Shown here piece after piece: positions 13,014 through 20,504 of a stretch of 64,000 bases of DNA (position 1 is the stretch's first letter; the number at the start of each line of letters is the position of its first letter). Source of the stretch: Apoda limacodes (Eukaryota > Arthropoda > Insecta > Lepidoptera > Limacodidae); contig OX291554.1 of assembly GCA_946406115.1 (NCBI GenBank), positions 15,263,092 through 15,327,091 on the forward strand, given 5' to 3'. Below the pieces are notes generated by a model. It ran no database searches. It saw only the letters and a program-made list of their open reading frames with translations, and was not told the origin of the DNA. The translations under genes were made by a program, and so were the position numbers.

Positions 13014-16000
13014 TATACTGGAAAGCTGAAAGTATCGTGTGAGTTAAGGAGAACGATTGGTATATAGGTTCGAAATTGAAAAATTAAAAATAAAAAAATA
13101 AAATGAAGAGCTATTAGTAATATACAAGGTTTTCTATTATCTGAGCTACGGTGCCTTTAAATGTAACTTTTTTTTAATACCACTAAGGTCCAAACAAGCT
13201 TACGGTCCGCCTGATGGTAAGCGGTCACCGTAGCCTATGGACGCTTGCAACACCAGGGGTATCACCCGAGCGTTGCCAACACTTCAGAAATCTAATACCT
13301 AACTTCTTTCTAGAGGAACCCCAAGAACTGCCTCACTACGCAGCACAATTTTTTTAATGTCTTGAATAGGTATCTCTGTCTACTATTATTTTTTGGTACC
13401 AGGAATCTACGTGTCTAGCAGCCTTTCCACATCTGGCGATTTTTTCAGAAGCTGTAGGAAACATTTGTATTAAATAACAATAACTTGTCTTAAATCTTGT
13501 CCAGATATATATAATTTCCTCGATCTAATCACCATAACCGTATTACTGACGTGTAATCGCATTATGTGGACGAGTAGTAATACGCAGTCTTGATATGGCC
13601 AGTTCCATCTGAAGTTGGTTATAAAGGCCAGAAAGCTAATTTCTTTAATACTCAAATTCAAATTTAAATGCTTCATTTCTCAAAAATAGGATGTCATATC
13701 ACTTTTTTGAAGTCAATGAACTATAAGTTACTAGTTACTACCGTTTCGAAGTTCTGGTTAGAAGAAACGGCGAAAGAAACTCTCCAGCAGTCAATATTTT
13801 AATTTTATTTTTAAAATACTTATACTTATACTTATGTGTATGTAAATGCACTAAAAATAATTACACAATATCAAATAAATCACTATGAAATCTATTTGTT
13901 ATATACTTAAGTAATTTATACTATAATGAATATGAACGGCCTTTGTTTGGAATTTAACGTTTTTACCATTTTGAAGTCACATTTCTTGACTTTATGCTAA
14001 AACTTATACCAATGATTTTAACAAGCTACAGCAACCAAATGCAATGCTTTAAAAATTTACAGAAGTGTTGCAAAAACAGTCACTTCAAAAATTTTCAGCA
14101 CTAAATCCACAGAATATTATAAGACATTAAAATATTATAAAAACATAGTTTACAAAATATTTTTTTGTAAAAAAATTGTGTTTACCTATATCTTAGGTCG
14201 ATCTCAAGTGGATGTTTGTCCGATCATCAAAGGAAATGTGAAACTGACGATAGATCGAGAATTATCGAGGATAAAACCGAAGTGTCCATAACTAGGATAC
14301 AGAGCTTGATATGAGACGATAATAAAACGGCGATACGGATACGGTGACCGGACCGGGAAATGATACATATCTGGACAAGGATTAATATCGTTTTAATAAT
14401 AAAGTTAACCTTTAATCTATTTAATTTAAGATAATTGACGAAACCGAAATAGAAAAAAATAAGGAATGCGAAAATCATTTTAAAAGTGCCGATTTGTCTT
14501 TAACTTGTAAGTATGCTAAGGAATAATAAAAAAAACTATATTGGGTCGAGGCGTATAAGTACCTAGCTAATGTGTACATGTATTTATTTTTTTTGATGAA
14601 GGTGAATATGGGCAGGTTTTGGATACGGTTACAATATTTCCAGATGTGTCAGATATAAAGGCCAATAAAAATGATGTAACTATTGACGAAGAGTTAATAA
14701 GAAGAAATCTAGGCGTCTTTCAGGTACAAATTTAACCAGTGTAGTTTAAAAAATAAGTGACTAGTACATAAAAAAAAAACATATGATTTATTGTAAACTG
14801 TATCGTTTTTAGATACTTCTTACAGGTTTAATATTTTGTCAACGTAATTAGCTGGAAAATTGTTTTTTTCGGGTTCCGTAGCCAAATAGCAAAAAGCGGA
14901 ACCCTTATAGATTCGTCATGTTTGTCTGTCTGTCCGTCCGTCCGTATCACGTCACAGCCACTTTCTTCCGAAACTATAAGAACTATACTGTTGAAACTTG
15001 GTAAGTAGATGTATTCTGTGAACCGCATTAAGATATTCACACAAAAATAGGAAAAAACAATAAATTTTGGGGGTTCCCCATACTTAGAACTGAAACTCAA
15101 AAATTTTTTTTTTTCATCAAACCCATACGTGTGGGATATTTATGGATAGGTTTTCAAAAATGATATTGAGGTTTCTAGTATCTTTTTTTTCAAAACTGAA
15201 TAGTTTGCGGGAGAGACACTTCCAAAGTGGTAAAATGTGTGTAACTTCTGTAACTTCTAAAATAAGAGAATGATAAAACTAAAAAAATACGATGTACAAT
15301 ACCATGCAAACTTACACCGAAAATTGGTTTAAACTACATCTAGTAAGTAGTTTTTTTTAATACGTCAAACCGTAAACCGCAATTTACCTTTCATTCAATC
15401 AACTCAAATATATAAATTGAAAAAAAAAAAAAATTTTTTGTTTATGTTTGGTAAAGTACGTAAATGGTGGTAGGTACGGAAACCTCGGAGCGTGAGTCCA
15501 ACTCGCACTTGGCCGCTTTTTATGTTTTACAGTTACCAGAAATGGAGAATTCTGAGATTGAGGAAATAAAAAGGAATAATATGGAGTTGTATGAAAAAGC
15601 ATATTTGAGTTTGAATCGTGAGTAGCTTTATCTATTAATATCATGTTGAGGAATTTTAATTTTGATAAACATTGGATATAATCATTATTTTGTAGAAAAC
15701 CGCTTAGTATCCGCTTGTAAAATGGGATGTGTTCTAAATAATTGTCCTAAATGATGCCCACGGCTACTTTCTATCATCGCACCACTCGCCATCTGTAGAG
15801 AATTTATTCTCACACTTTGGCAGCGAATTGGTCGCGTACAGTGCGCTTTTAGAGAAACTTCCCTCTGCGAACGCTTGGGTACTGGAATTCGCTCCCTGCC
15901 AAGGTTTTATTTGAAGTATGAGGTTCTTCAAGAAAGAAGTTATTAGATTTTTGAAGGGTAGGCAACGTGCGAGTGATACCCCTGGTGTTGCAAGTGTACC

Positions 16001-18707
16001 TACATAGGCTACGGTGACCGCTTTTTTTTTTTTTTTTTTATACCACTAAGGTGGCAAACAAGCTTACGGCCTGCCTGATGGTCAGCGGTCACCGTAGCCT
16101 ATGGACGCTTGCAACACCAGGGGTATCACTTGCGCGTTGCCGACCCTTCAGAAATCTAATAACTTCTTTCTTGAAGAACTCCATACTGTAGTCCTTGCAG
16201 AAAACCTTGGCAGGGAGCTCATTCCACAACTTAAGCGTTCGCGGGAGGAAGTTTCTCTGAAACCGCACTGTACGCGACCATTTAGGTTCTAAAGTGTGAG
16301 AATGAATTCCCTGCCGATGGCGAGCGGTGCGATGGTAGAAAGTAGCCGTGGGCATCATTTCGAACAATTCCTCAGAACACAACCCATTGTACAAGCGGTA
16401 GAACACACACAGTGAGGCAAAGTCTCTCCTCAGACTTAAGGGCTCGATACCGCAAGTGAGTTTGGAATCGTCGACAATTCTCACAGCCCGTCGTTGAACC
16501 GAGTCAAAAGGGCCAAGCTGGTATCCGGGTGCACCTGCCCAGAGATGGCAGCAGTACTCTATATGGGGCCGAACCTGCGACTTGTAAAGTAACAACCTTT
16601 ACTTTACAAGTAGCTTACCATCAGGCGGACCGAAAGTTTCTTTACCACTTTAGTGGTAGAAAAAAAAAATACTACAGTAACAAAAGTTTTATTAATAGTG
16701 ATAGTTTGGTATAGCAGTAAATACATCAGTCAGTTAGTCTTTCTTCACTAAAATACCAGCATAGGACGTTTTTTAACCCACTTCAAAAAAGGAGGAGGTT
16801 CTCAATTCGTCGGAAACTTTGTTTTTTGTGTATGTTCCCCGATTTCTCGAAGACGCCTTAACCGATTCGAGAAATTCTTTTTTATTTAAAAGGGTAAAGT
16901 TCCCAGGTGGTCCCATATTAATGTAATGAATTAAAAACTTGAACTTTTGGGGAATAAATAATATATATTACTTTGGATTTGGAACTGGGTTTATGTTGAT
17001 GATTGTTTAGAAATTGTTACGAGTATGTATATTTTTAGTGTTAAAAAGATACACTAAAAAGGTACCTTTATGAAGCCGGTTTTTTTTTTGTTAAAAAGTT
17101 TTATAATTTACCGTCGAGCGACACGATACGATTTTGCCGTGGACACTGCTGCGCGGCTCGCTTGGCGTTGCTTTGAACATCTACGACAAAATTGCGTCGT
17201 GTTGCTCGACGGTAAATTATAAAAGCGTCCCCACTGTGACATGTTCCTTCATTATTTTTTAGCTCTTGAAATGTTAGTTTTCTTTTATTTTTTTGACTTA
17301 TTACCGTGCATGCATGTTACTATTTAAATAATTTTCATAATAAAATGGAGGAAGCTTGCATAGTGATTTCTTTTACACCAATTAATTGATCTGTATTTGA
17401 AGGTGATGATGAACAAGCCTCTGAGGACGATGTTGACGTTATCATTCAAGATTTGAAAACTTCGAAATTGGATGAAGTAGACTTAGTGAATACGCATATT
17501 TGTGATACGAATTCCTCTTTTGCCACAGAAAAAATACAGGTTCGTGAACAAAAGTAAACTTTTGACTTTCAAAAAACGAATATTACATTTTGAACATTCA
17601 AAAATGTCCTCTTTGTATAACGACACGTTTCTCTGTAAAGTCATCGTACGAGACTGATCAAAAGTGGAATACTTTAAGGTGCGTCGTGACGATCGCCTGT
17701 ATCGTCATTACTCGATACGATGGGCCAATGTTAGCTATTGAACGCCAGCTGCTCCTGTACACAATAGCGATGGTGGATTGTAGACCAACATCATGTGTAC
17801 TGATAGCTTTAGAGAAATGAGAGGCCTGCTACATACTTATTGATTATTATTTTTCGGTGATCAGGTGGCTTCAAACGAAGCCCAGATGTCAGGGGTACCA
17901 GGAGCTCCAGTTGGGTCGCGTAAGACTACATTAGTGCGGCGCTGTCGCTTACAAGGCGCGCGACTGTGGGCGCGCTTGCGTGGCTGGTGGCGCAGAAAAA
18001 CCCCAGGAAAAAGGAGGGTAGCTAACGAAAATATACACTACTTCTTATATAAGCCTGCCTGGTCCTTTTCTGGGTTTTGGGATGATATTGGTCATTAATT
18101 TTGTCTTATAAAACATTATATACTTACAGTAGTTTTTCCTCCGGCTCCGCCAGCGCTAAATTCAGTTATCGGAGTGCGGTTTCTCCGTCAAGCCCTTGAG
18201 TCCTATAGTTCGTCCATGTGGACTTTTAAAGCTATTGTTACCTGTCAGAACTTTTAATATTTATCAATATAAAAAGTAGCCTATATCCTTTTCCTTTTCT
18301 TCAACAATTTCATTTTTCAATAACAAACATACAATCAGATTTTCCCACATATGTACGTGGCCATACCTACTGAAAGTTTCTGAACCTGGCCACTTTATAA
18401 AAAAATATTGTATAATCGTACATTTATTATTTTAATATACATTATTTAATACATTAAAAAAAAAAATGTGTAGGAGGAAAGAGAGCGCGAGGTTGATGCT
18501 AAACGAGTGCTGGGTGCTTTGTCCCCGGACGCTCGACGCCGTGCTACCAGCTTAGAAGACCAGCGCTTTCCTGTTCCCCCTAAGAGTCCTGTAACTTGGA
18601 AGTTCAATACTGTAAATGAAGTCCTCGTCAACTCCACACAGTGGAAGGAGTACACCTTCGAATTGAAACCAGACGACTGCGGGGAATTCGGGACAGTTGG
18701 GGATTGA
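2285..18707 (+). CDS. Unrecognised acidic protein built from repeated A-B exon pairs (5' end outside or not found)
   Basis: Nineteen exons chain without a stop to TGA at 18705-18707, about 673 residues. Exons: 2285-2391, 2702-2774, 3328-3437, 4094-4166, 4477-4610, 4764-4797, 6116-6225, 7284-7350, 8566-8669, 9199-9274, 9963-10096, 12264-12345, 12431-12543, 14431-14506, 14602-14723, 15533-15617, 17403-17539, 17865-18017, 18474-18707. All eight A exons are 1 mod 3 (phase 0 to 1) and all nine B exons are 2 mod 3 (phase 1 to 0), so every A-B pair is a symmetric module of roughly 45-75 residues. Most A exons end in a Leu-Asn-like pair before the split codon. Several B exons carry a SEDD/DGDPVLRDP-like acidic core. 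Repeat exons are AT-rich and acidic; the last two are GC-rich and basic. No signal peptide, membrane segment or known domain is visible. The function is unknown to me, and the exon calls rest on splice signals, phase and the repeated pattern. Confidence 0.75.
2702..3437 (+). CDS. Repeat-gene exon pair A1 (2702-2774) and B2 (3328-3437)
   Basis: A1 is 73 nt, acceptor TTATGTTGCAG, donor GTAAGT. It reads NEFDINIVEE... and ends VYLN plus a split Arg codon. B2 is 110 nt, acceptor TTATTTTCAAG, donor GTAAAG, reading DLDPICQKSK... and ending FLIQ. The intron between them contains a 32-bp tandem duplication at about 2792-2855. It also holds a segment (about 3190-3290) that recurs in the intron between A4 and B5. 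Confidence 0.7.
4094..4610 (+). CDS. Repeat-gene exon pair A2 (4094-4166) and B3 (4477-4610)
   Basis: A2 is 73 nt, the same length as A1, reading EIENEFSFDR... and ending DVKLN, donor GTAAGT. B3 is 134 nt, acceptor TTTACTTTCAG, donor GTTAAT, reading IQNYLTNELL... and ending TFSEK. Strongly acidic and Asn/Glu-rich. No motif known to me. Confidence 0.7.
4764..6225 (+). CDS. Repeat-gene exon pair A3 (4764-4797) and B4 (6116-6225)
   Basis: A3 is a 34-nt microexon, acceptor ATATTTCAG, donor GTAAGT, encoding EHDCFKNYDLN. B4 is 110 nt, acceptor GATTATAG, donor GTAGGT, reading NPKTCIKNNE... and ending SGLWP, with a Glu/Leu/Gln-rich centre that could form a short coiled coil. The 1.3-kb intron between them holds an unrelated 134-codon open frame (5332-5736). 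Confidence 0.7.
5332..5736 (+). other. Intronic Ser/Thr-rich open reading frame, unrecognised
   Basis: Open for 134 codons to TAA at 5734-5736. The composition is low-complexity and Ser/Thr/Asn-rich (VATTSSSDFDG, TIVSSGTSGG, SENSQSTSN). It is less AT-rich than the surrounding intron. A CTACAG just upstream at about 5359 could act as an acceptor, but no donor precedes the stop. It may be an inserted retrocopy or transposon fragment, or an alternative terminal exon of the repeat gene. I recognise no family. Confidence 0.35.
5985..6060. repeat. Dispersed repeat fragment (ATTACGTGAGG family)
   Basis: A G-rich/C-rich segment ending in CTCACGTAATTTATGGACGC. Its reverse complement resembles the segment at 57915-57975 (TCATCCATTAATTACGTGAG), which suggests two copies of one dispersed element. 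Confidence 0.4.
6948..7107. repeat. 160-bp foldback hairpin (MITE-like) in intron
   Basis: The ends GGACCTTATTAGAAACAGTC and GACTGTTCCCAATAAGGTCC are inverted repeats. Complementarity extends inward about 50 bases per side (TCGAGCTATTCG / CGAATAGCTCGA; CTGGAATTCGA / TCGAATTCCAG). No coding capacity. It lies in the intron between B4 and A4. Confidence 0.8.
7284..8669 (+). CDS. Repeat-gene exon pair A4 (7284-7350) and B5 (8566-8669)
   Basis: A4 is 67 nt, acceptor TTATTTTCAG, reading KVDSLQDIVK... and ending EILN. Its donor is GTTAGT rather than GTAAGT. B5 is 104 nt, acceptor ATGTTACAG, donor GTAAAT. It reads GYEVESDDDGDPILRDP and then a polar tail, and is the clearest example of the acidic B core. 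The intron carries a fragment of the GGTTCCGTAC-type dispersed repeat at about 7565-7640. Confidence 0.75.
8700..9080. repeat. Probable MITE in intron
   Basis: GAAGTGAAAACTTCTTTAGCGG near the start and AGGTTTTCACTTCTGCCGG near the end form an imperfect inverted repeat about 350 bp apart. The interior is non-coding and has a different base composition from the flanking intron. Confidence 0.4.
9199..10096 (+). CDS. Repeat-gene exon pair A5 (9199-9274) and B6 (9963-10096)
   Basis: A5 is 76 nt, acceptor ACGTTTTAG, reading VAFPTIERNE... and ending GSVMK. It is followed by GCAAGT, so this intron appears to be of the GC-AG class. B6 is 134 nt, acceptor ACATTTTAG, donor GTAAGT, reading EDQYSDEDGDPVLRDPEV... 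and sharing the B5 core almost word for word. The intron carries a CR1-like LINE fragment at about 9628-9905. Confidence 0.75.
9628..9905 (+). mobile_element. CR1/Jockey-like LINE fragment (reverse transcriptase piece joined to 3' end)
   Basis: Translated pieces KTQVCTFIAKKTSF and ILGVGISNDVQLREHL match the part of insect CR1-like reverse transcriptases just before the C-terminal domain. An internal deletion then joins directly to the 3' tail of the same family (GGGTCGGCAAC ... CATAGCCTACGGTTACCGCTTA). Dead; frameshifted. Confidence 0.65.
10143..10575 (+). mobile_element. CR1/Jockey-like LINE 3' fragment
   Basis: Degenerate copy of the same LINE as 16089-16595, in the opposite orientation. 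It reads through VDDSIGMRDFAS-like, CACAGCTACTTTCC, ATCATCGCACCGCTCG and TCTGGTGTTCCTAGCGTC, which match the tail region of that element. It begins only about 50 bp after exon B6. Confidence 0.6.
10835..11189 (+). mobile_element. RTE-like LINE ORF2 C-terminus with (ATG)n tail
   Basis: Encodes, with breaks, a stretch beginning VHKFEVAQRAMARAMLGVS and including LKWQWAGHV, VLEWRP, GRPPARWTDDL and PREMARHRGG. These are characteristic of the RTE-type reverse transcriptase C-terminus of Lepidoptera. It ends GAGCTGATATGATGATGATG, the short microsatellite tail typical of the clade. Confidence 0.8.
11437..11545. repeat. Short tandem duplication in intron
   Basis: Two adjacent versions of ATTGTTTTAGACAAAA followed by GTGT(A/C)TTAAGTTTTT(A/T)AGATATCT, unit about 60 bp, diverged by several bases. 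Confidence 0.7.
12264..12543 (+). CDS. Repeat-gene exon pair A6 (12264-12345) and B7 (12431-12543)
   Basis: A6 is 82 nt, acceptor ACTTTATAG, donor GTAAGT, reading NKTNDQIVEN... and ending NLNLK. Only 85 nt of intron separate it from B7. B7 is 113 nt, acceptor CTTTTTTTTAG, donor GTATAT, reading DYGKGSEDDDLPVLQDPKL... and ending TDKPEQ. The compact spacing gives the cleanest view of one repeat unit. Confidence 0.8.
12966..13012. repeat. (TA)n microsatellite
   Basis: About 20 uninterrupted TA units starting after GATTATATAT. Confidence 0.95.
13170..13345 (-). mobile_element. CR1/Jockey-like LINE 3' end
   Basis: Minus-strand copy of the LINE tail: ATACCACTAAGGT, AAGCTTACGGTCCGCCTGAT, AGCGGTCACCGTAGCCTATG, CGCTTGCAACACCAGGGGTA. 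It is almost the same tail as at 16040-16140 and 63905-64000. Confidence 0.8.
13605..14110. repeat. Dispersed repeat shared with the myosin light chain intron
   Basis: Colinear, diverged similarity to about 43160-43545. Shared blocks include AGGCCAGAAAGCTAATTTC, ATTACACAAT, CTTAAGTAATTTAT, GGAATTTAA and AAATGCAAT. No coding capacity. It appears to be a moderately old dispersed element in the same orientation in both introns. Confidence 0.6.
14431..14723 (+). CDS. Repeat-gene exon pair A7 (14431-14506) and B8 (14602-14723)
   Basis: A7 is 76 nt, acceptor TTAATTTAAG, donor GTAAGT, reading IIDETEIEKN... and ending LSLT plus a split Cys codon. The intron is 95 nt. B8 is 122 nt, acceptor TTTTGATGAAG, donor GTACAA, reading EYGQVLDTVT... 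and ending RRNLGVFQ. B8 keeps the opening (G/E)-Y-G but has lost the acidic DP core. Confidence 0.75.
14869..15523 (-). mobile_element. Full-length dispersed element, GGCCAAGTGCGAGT family
   Basis: Runs from GGGTTCCGTAGCCAAATAG to ACTCGCACTTGGCCGC and is the reverse complement of the copy at 49672-50292. Both share AATGGTGGTAGGTACGG, the tandem GTCTGTCTGTCC-type stretch or its counterpart, TTGAAACTTGGTAAGTAGAT and TTTATTGTTTT. No long reading frame, so non-autonomous. Its end sits 9 bp before exon A8. Confidence 0.75.
15533..17539 (+). CDS. Repeat-gene exon pair A8 (15533-15617) and B9 (17403-17539)
   Basis: A8 is 85 nt, acceptor TATGTTTTACAG, donor GTGAGT, reading LPEMENSEIEEIKR... and ending YLSLN. 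B9 is 137 nt, acceptor GTATTTGAAG, donor GTTCGTG, reading DDEQASEDDVDVIIQDLK... and ending ATEKIQ, a recognisable relative of the B5-B7 core. The 1.8-kb intron between them is almost entirely mobile elements. Confidence 0.75.
15745..16024 (+). mobile_element. CR1/Jockey-like LINE 3' end, plus orientation
   Basis: Same family as the adjacent minus copy: GATGCCCACGGCTACTTTCT, GCTCCCTGCCAAGGTTTT, GTTATTAGATTTTTGAAGGG, GATACCCCTGGTGTTGCAAG, GGCTACGGTGACCGCTT. Ends in a T-run that abuts the inverted copy. Confidence 0.8.
16040..16605 (-). mobile_element. CR1/Jockey-like LINE, ORF2 C-terminus and 3' UTR
   Basis: A 168-codon minus-strand frame (16595 to 16089) is intact. It begins MLLYKSQVRPHIEYCCHLWA and contains QRRAVRIVDD, RRDFASLCVFYRLYNG, RNFLPRTLKLWNELP and FFKKEVIRFLKGRQR. 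These are the terminal segment after the reverse transcriptase core in insect CR1/Jockey-type LINEs. The catalytic RT domain and endonuclease are missing, so the copy is 5'-truncated and dead, though recent enough to keep its frame. Confidence 0.85.
16772..17085. repeat. Dispersed MITE-like repeat (CCGACTTCAAAAAAGGAGGA family)
   Basis: Begins AACCCACTTCAAAAAAGGAG and ends TTATGAAGCCGGTTTT, an inverted-repeat terminus. Same family as 1560-2035, 43995-44135 and 61220-61515. Confidence 0.6.
17099..17224. repeat. 126-bp foldback element
   Basis: TTTTATAATTTACCGTCGAG at the left and CTCGACGGTAAATTATAAAA at the right are perfect inverted ends. The pairing continues through CGACACGA / TCGTGTTG. The interior is GC-rich. 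A tiny MITE in the intron between A8 and B9. Confidence 0.85.
17865..18017 (+). CDS. Repeat-gene penultimate exon, basic Arg/Trp-rich
   Basis: 153 nt, phase 0 to 0, acceptor GGTGATCAG, donor GTAGCT. Starts VASNEAQMSGVPGAP and runs into LQGARLWARLRGWWRRK and TPGKRR. The basic, Trp-containing stretch contrasts sharply with the acidic repeats. It could be a nuclear localisation or membrane/nucleic-acid-binding segment (inference). GC-rich relative to all upstream exons. Confidence 0.7.
18474..18707 (+). CDS. Repeat-gene terminal exon
   Basis: Acceptor AATGTGTAG, 234 nt, TGA at 18705-18707. Starts EERREV-like (EERERE) and contains VLGALSPDARRRATSLEDQ, PPKSPVTWKFNTVNEVLV and TQWKEYTFELKPDDCGEFG. 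GC-rich, with strong third-position bias as expected of conserved coding sequence. I do not recognise the domain. Confidence 0.75.
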   Translation, partial: EEREREVDAKRVLGALSPDARRRATSLEDQRFPVPPKSPVTWKFNTVNEVLVNSTQWKEYTFELKPDDCGEFGTVGD

Positions 18708-18778
18708 TTGTTTTATTTTATTTGATTTTTGGTTTTGTTTTCATATCAGTGCAATGATTAATTATTAATTTATTCTCG

Positions 18779-18784
18779 AATAAA
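18779..18784 (+). terminator. Poly(A) signal of the repeat gene
   Basis: AATAAA 72 bp after the stop codon, consistent with a short 3' UTR. Confidence 0.6.
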
Positions 18785-18909
18785 CGTTGGATGGAAATGC
18801 AATAATTATCTGAAGTTTATTTTTCTACCCATCATTATCCTAGTGTGTTGATATTCACAGCTAAATAATGACTTCGAATTTAGTGAGTTAAATTACTTGG
18901 CGCGGAAAA

Positions 18910-19380
18910 ATGGTGCGGTTGTTGTTGCTAATGGAAGCGGAAGAAGAAAGGCTGAGGAAAATGCTGTCACTGCGTAGGAGACAGCTGCGGGAAGACAACA
19001 TGTATATGCTTCTGCCTGAGCAAACGTTCGTAGACAACTTTCGCTAGGGGAAGGACCAATTTATGAGGACATAATACCTCTTTTGCATTCGTCACAAAGA
19101 ACCACAGCTATTAAGCCAGAGATCAAGGTATTTATCATTGCAATACAAGCTTTGAAGCAAGTGATTTATAAGTTTGATTACGAGTATCTATGCCATTGCT
19201 CTATTGTTACAGATCTTAGCTGCATTACAATTCTATGTGACTGGTTCCTACGTACCAAAAGACTAGGCAATGACTTTAGCCTCTGCCTGTCGAATGCACT
19301 CAACCAACCGCAAATTTTAAGGAAGTATATCACTTACCCAAGATTAGCAAGCAAAGGAAATGCAGTTGAAAGAAGGTAAG
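18910..19380 (+). pseudogene. Harbinger (HARBI1-like) transposase remnant
   Basis: The N-terminal part reads MVRLLLLMEAEEERLRKMLS and ends VDNFR at a stop (19045-19047). After a frameshift it continues GPIYEDIIPLLHSSQRTTAI KPEIK. An 85-bp GT-AG intron-like segment (19128-19212) follows, then ILAALQFYVTGSYV. This order (PL-x-RTTAIxPExK, LAALxFYxTGS) is characteristic of Harbinger/HARBI1 transposases before their DDE domain. Further stops and a shifted GNDFSLCLSNALNQ piece follow. The catalytic triad region is absent, so this is a decayed copy. Confidence 0.75.
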
Positions 19381-19973
19381 AAATGATTTTAAACTGTGGT
19401 ATAGGTACTTTCTTACTTGCTCCTAAATATAAATTAATGTTTTTTGACACACAGCGACGTCTGGCCTCAAAGTATGTAAAGCTTGTGTTATGGATACTAG
19501 ACAAGGGATACAAATACCTACATATAAACTACTTTTTTTTTGTAAATACCTACACCCAGACTCAAGACAAACACACATTCTCACCTAGGATATATCCTTG
19601 TAGGTTCTACAACCGAATATTTTCAAAATGTATTCTTTTTCATTACTTACTCAGAAGTTTATTACTGGAAATGTTTTCAGATATGTGACACAGATTTATG
19701 CATCTTGTATGAAGATGCATTATTTGGTAATGTGAGTCATGACTGCTGACATGTATGGAATATTTGACCTGGGAAAACCGGAATGCAATGACTTAATATG
19801 AGACAGGTCTTCTGGTTCCTGGGTAAGTGTGAAGTGCCATCATAAAACAATCATTAAACTAATTTTAATGAAAACTTCTTTCTTATAGTTTGGCTTTCAT
19901 TGGCAAACTTGTTATATTATTGTGTCCATTTTACCATTTATTATTCGAAAACTGGTACTTGTTACTTGCTTGC

Positions 19974-20200
19974 TGGCTCCATGGCTCAGTGGGAAATGAT
20001 CTGACTACTGACTAGTCCACACAAGACAAATATTAATGTGATGAACATTTGTGATAGTCTTGCGACATGGTGTTTTCTATGTATAATATCTTTGTATTCA
20101 AATACAAAAGTACATATATGTATGTAATTGTATCTGGTATCCATAGTACAAACTATGCTTAGTTTGGGACCTCACTGTGCTGTGTGTAACGCAGTGTTTA
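19974..20200 (+). mobile_element. tRNA-derived SINE-like repeat
   Basis: CCATGGCTCAGTGGGAAATG resembles a tRNA-type A box. The body contains ACAAATATTAATGTGATGAACATTTGTG, TATCCATAGTAC, TGCTTAGTTTGGGACC and GCTGTGTGTAACGC, which match in order the copy at 62205-62415. Confidence 0.55.
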
Positions 20201-20504
20201 GTTAGCCATACTAAACAAAGCTTTTACTATGGATACTAAATACGAATACATAATAATTTATTTATTTGGGATAAAAAACAATTATGTACTATTATAATAG
20301 GTAGTTAACAGAGTTAATTATATGGTAAGAGTTAGTACACAACCCACAACATTTTCCACACAGCACTTAGGCGTCATACTCGCCAAAATTTAATGCGAAG
20401 GTGTTAGTGTAGGAAAACCTTGCTATCATTATAATATTAGGTTTGGGAATATAGTTTTACAGTATCTAAGGAGCTTTATTATAGGCACTTTGTTTTTGTA
20501 AATA

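Noticed and set aside
18474..18707. KSPVTW as a protein phosphatase 1 RVxF docking motif, making this a PPP1R15-like gene
   Set aside because: The spacing between Lys and Val is too long for the consensus, and the surrounding conserved residues of that family are absent.
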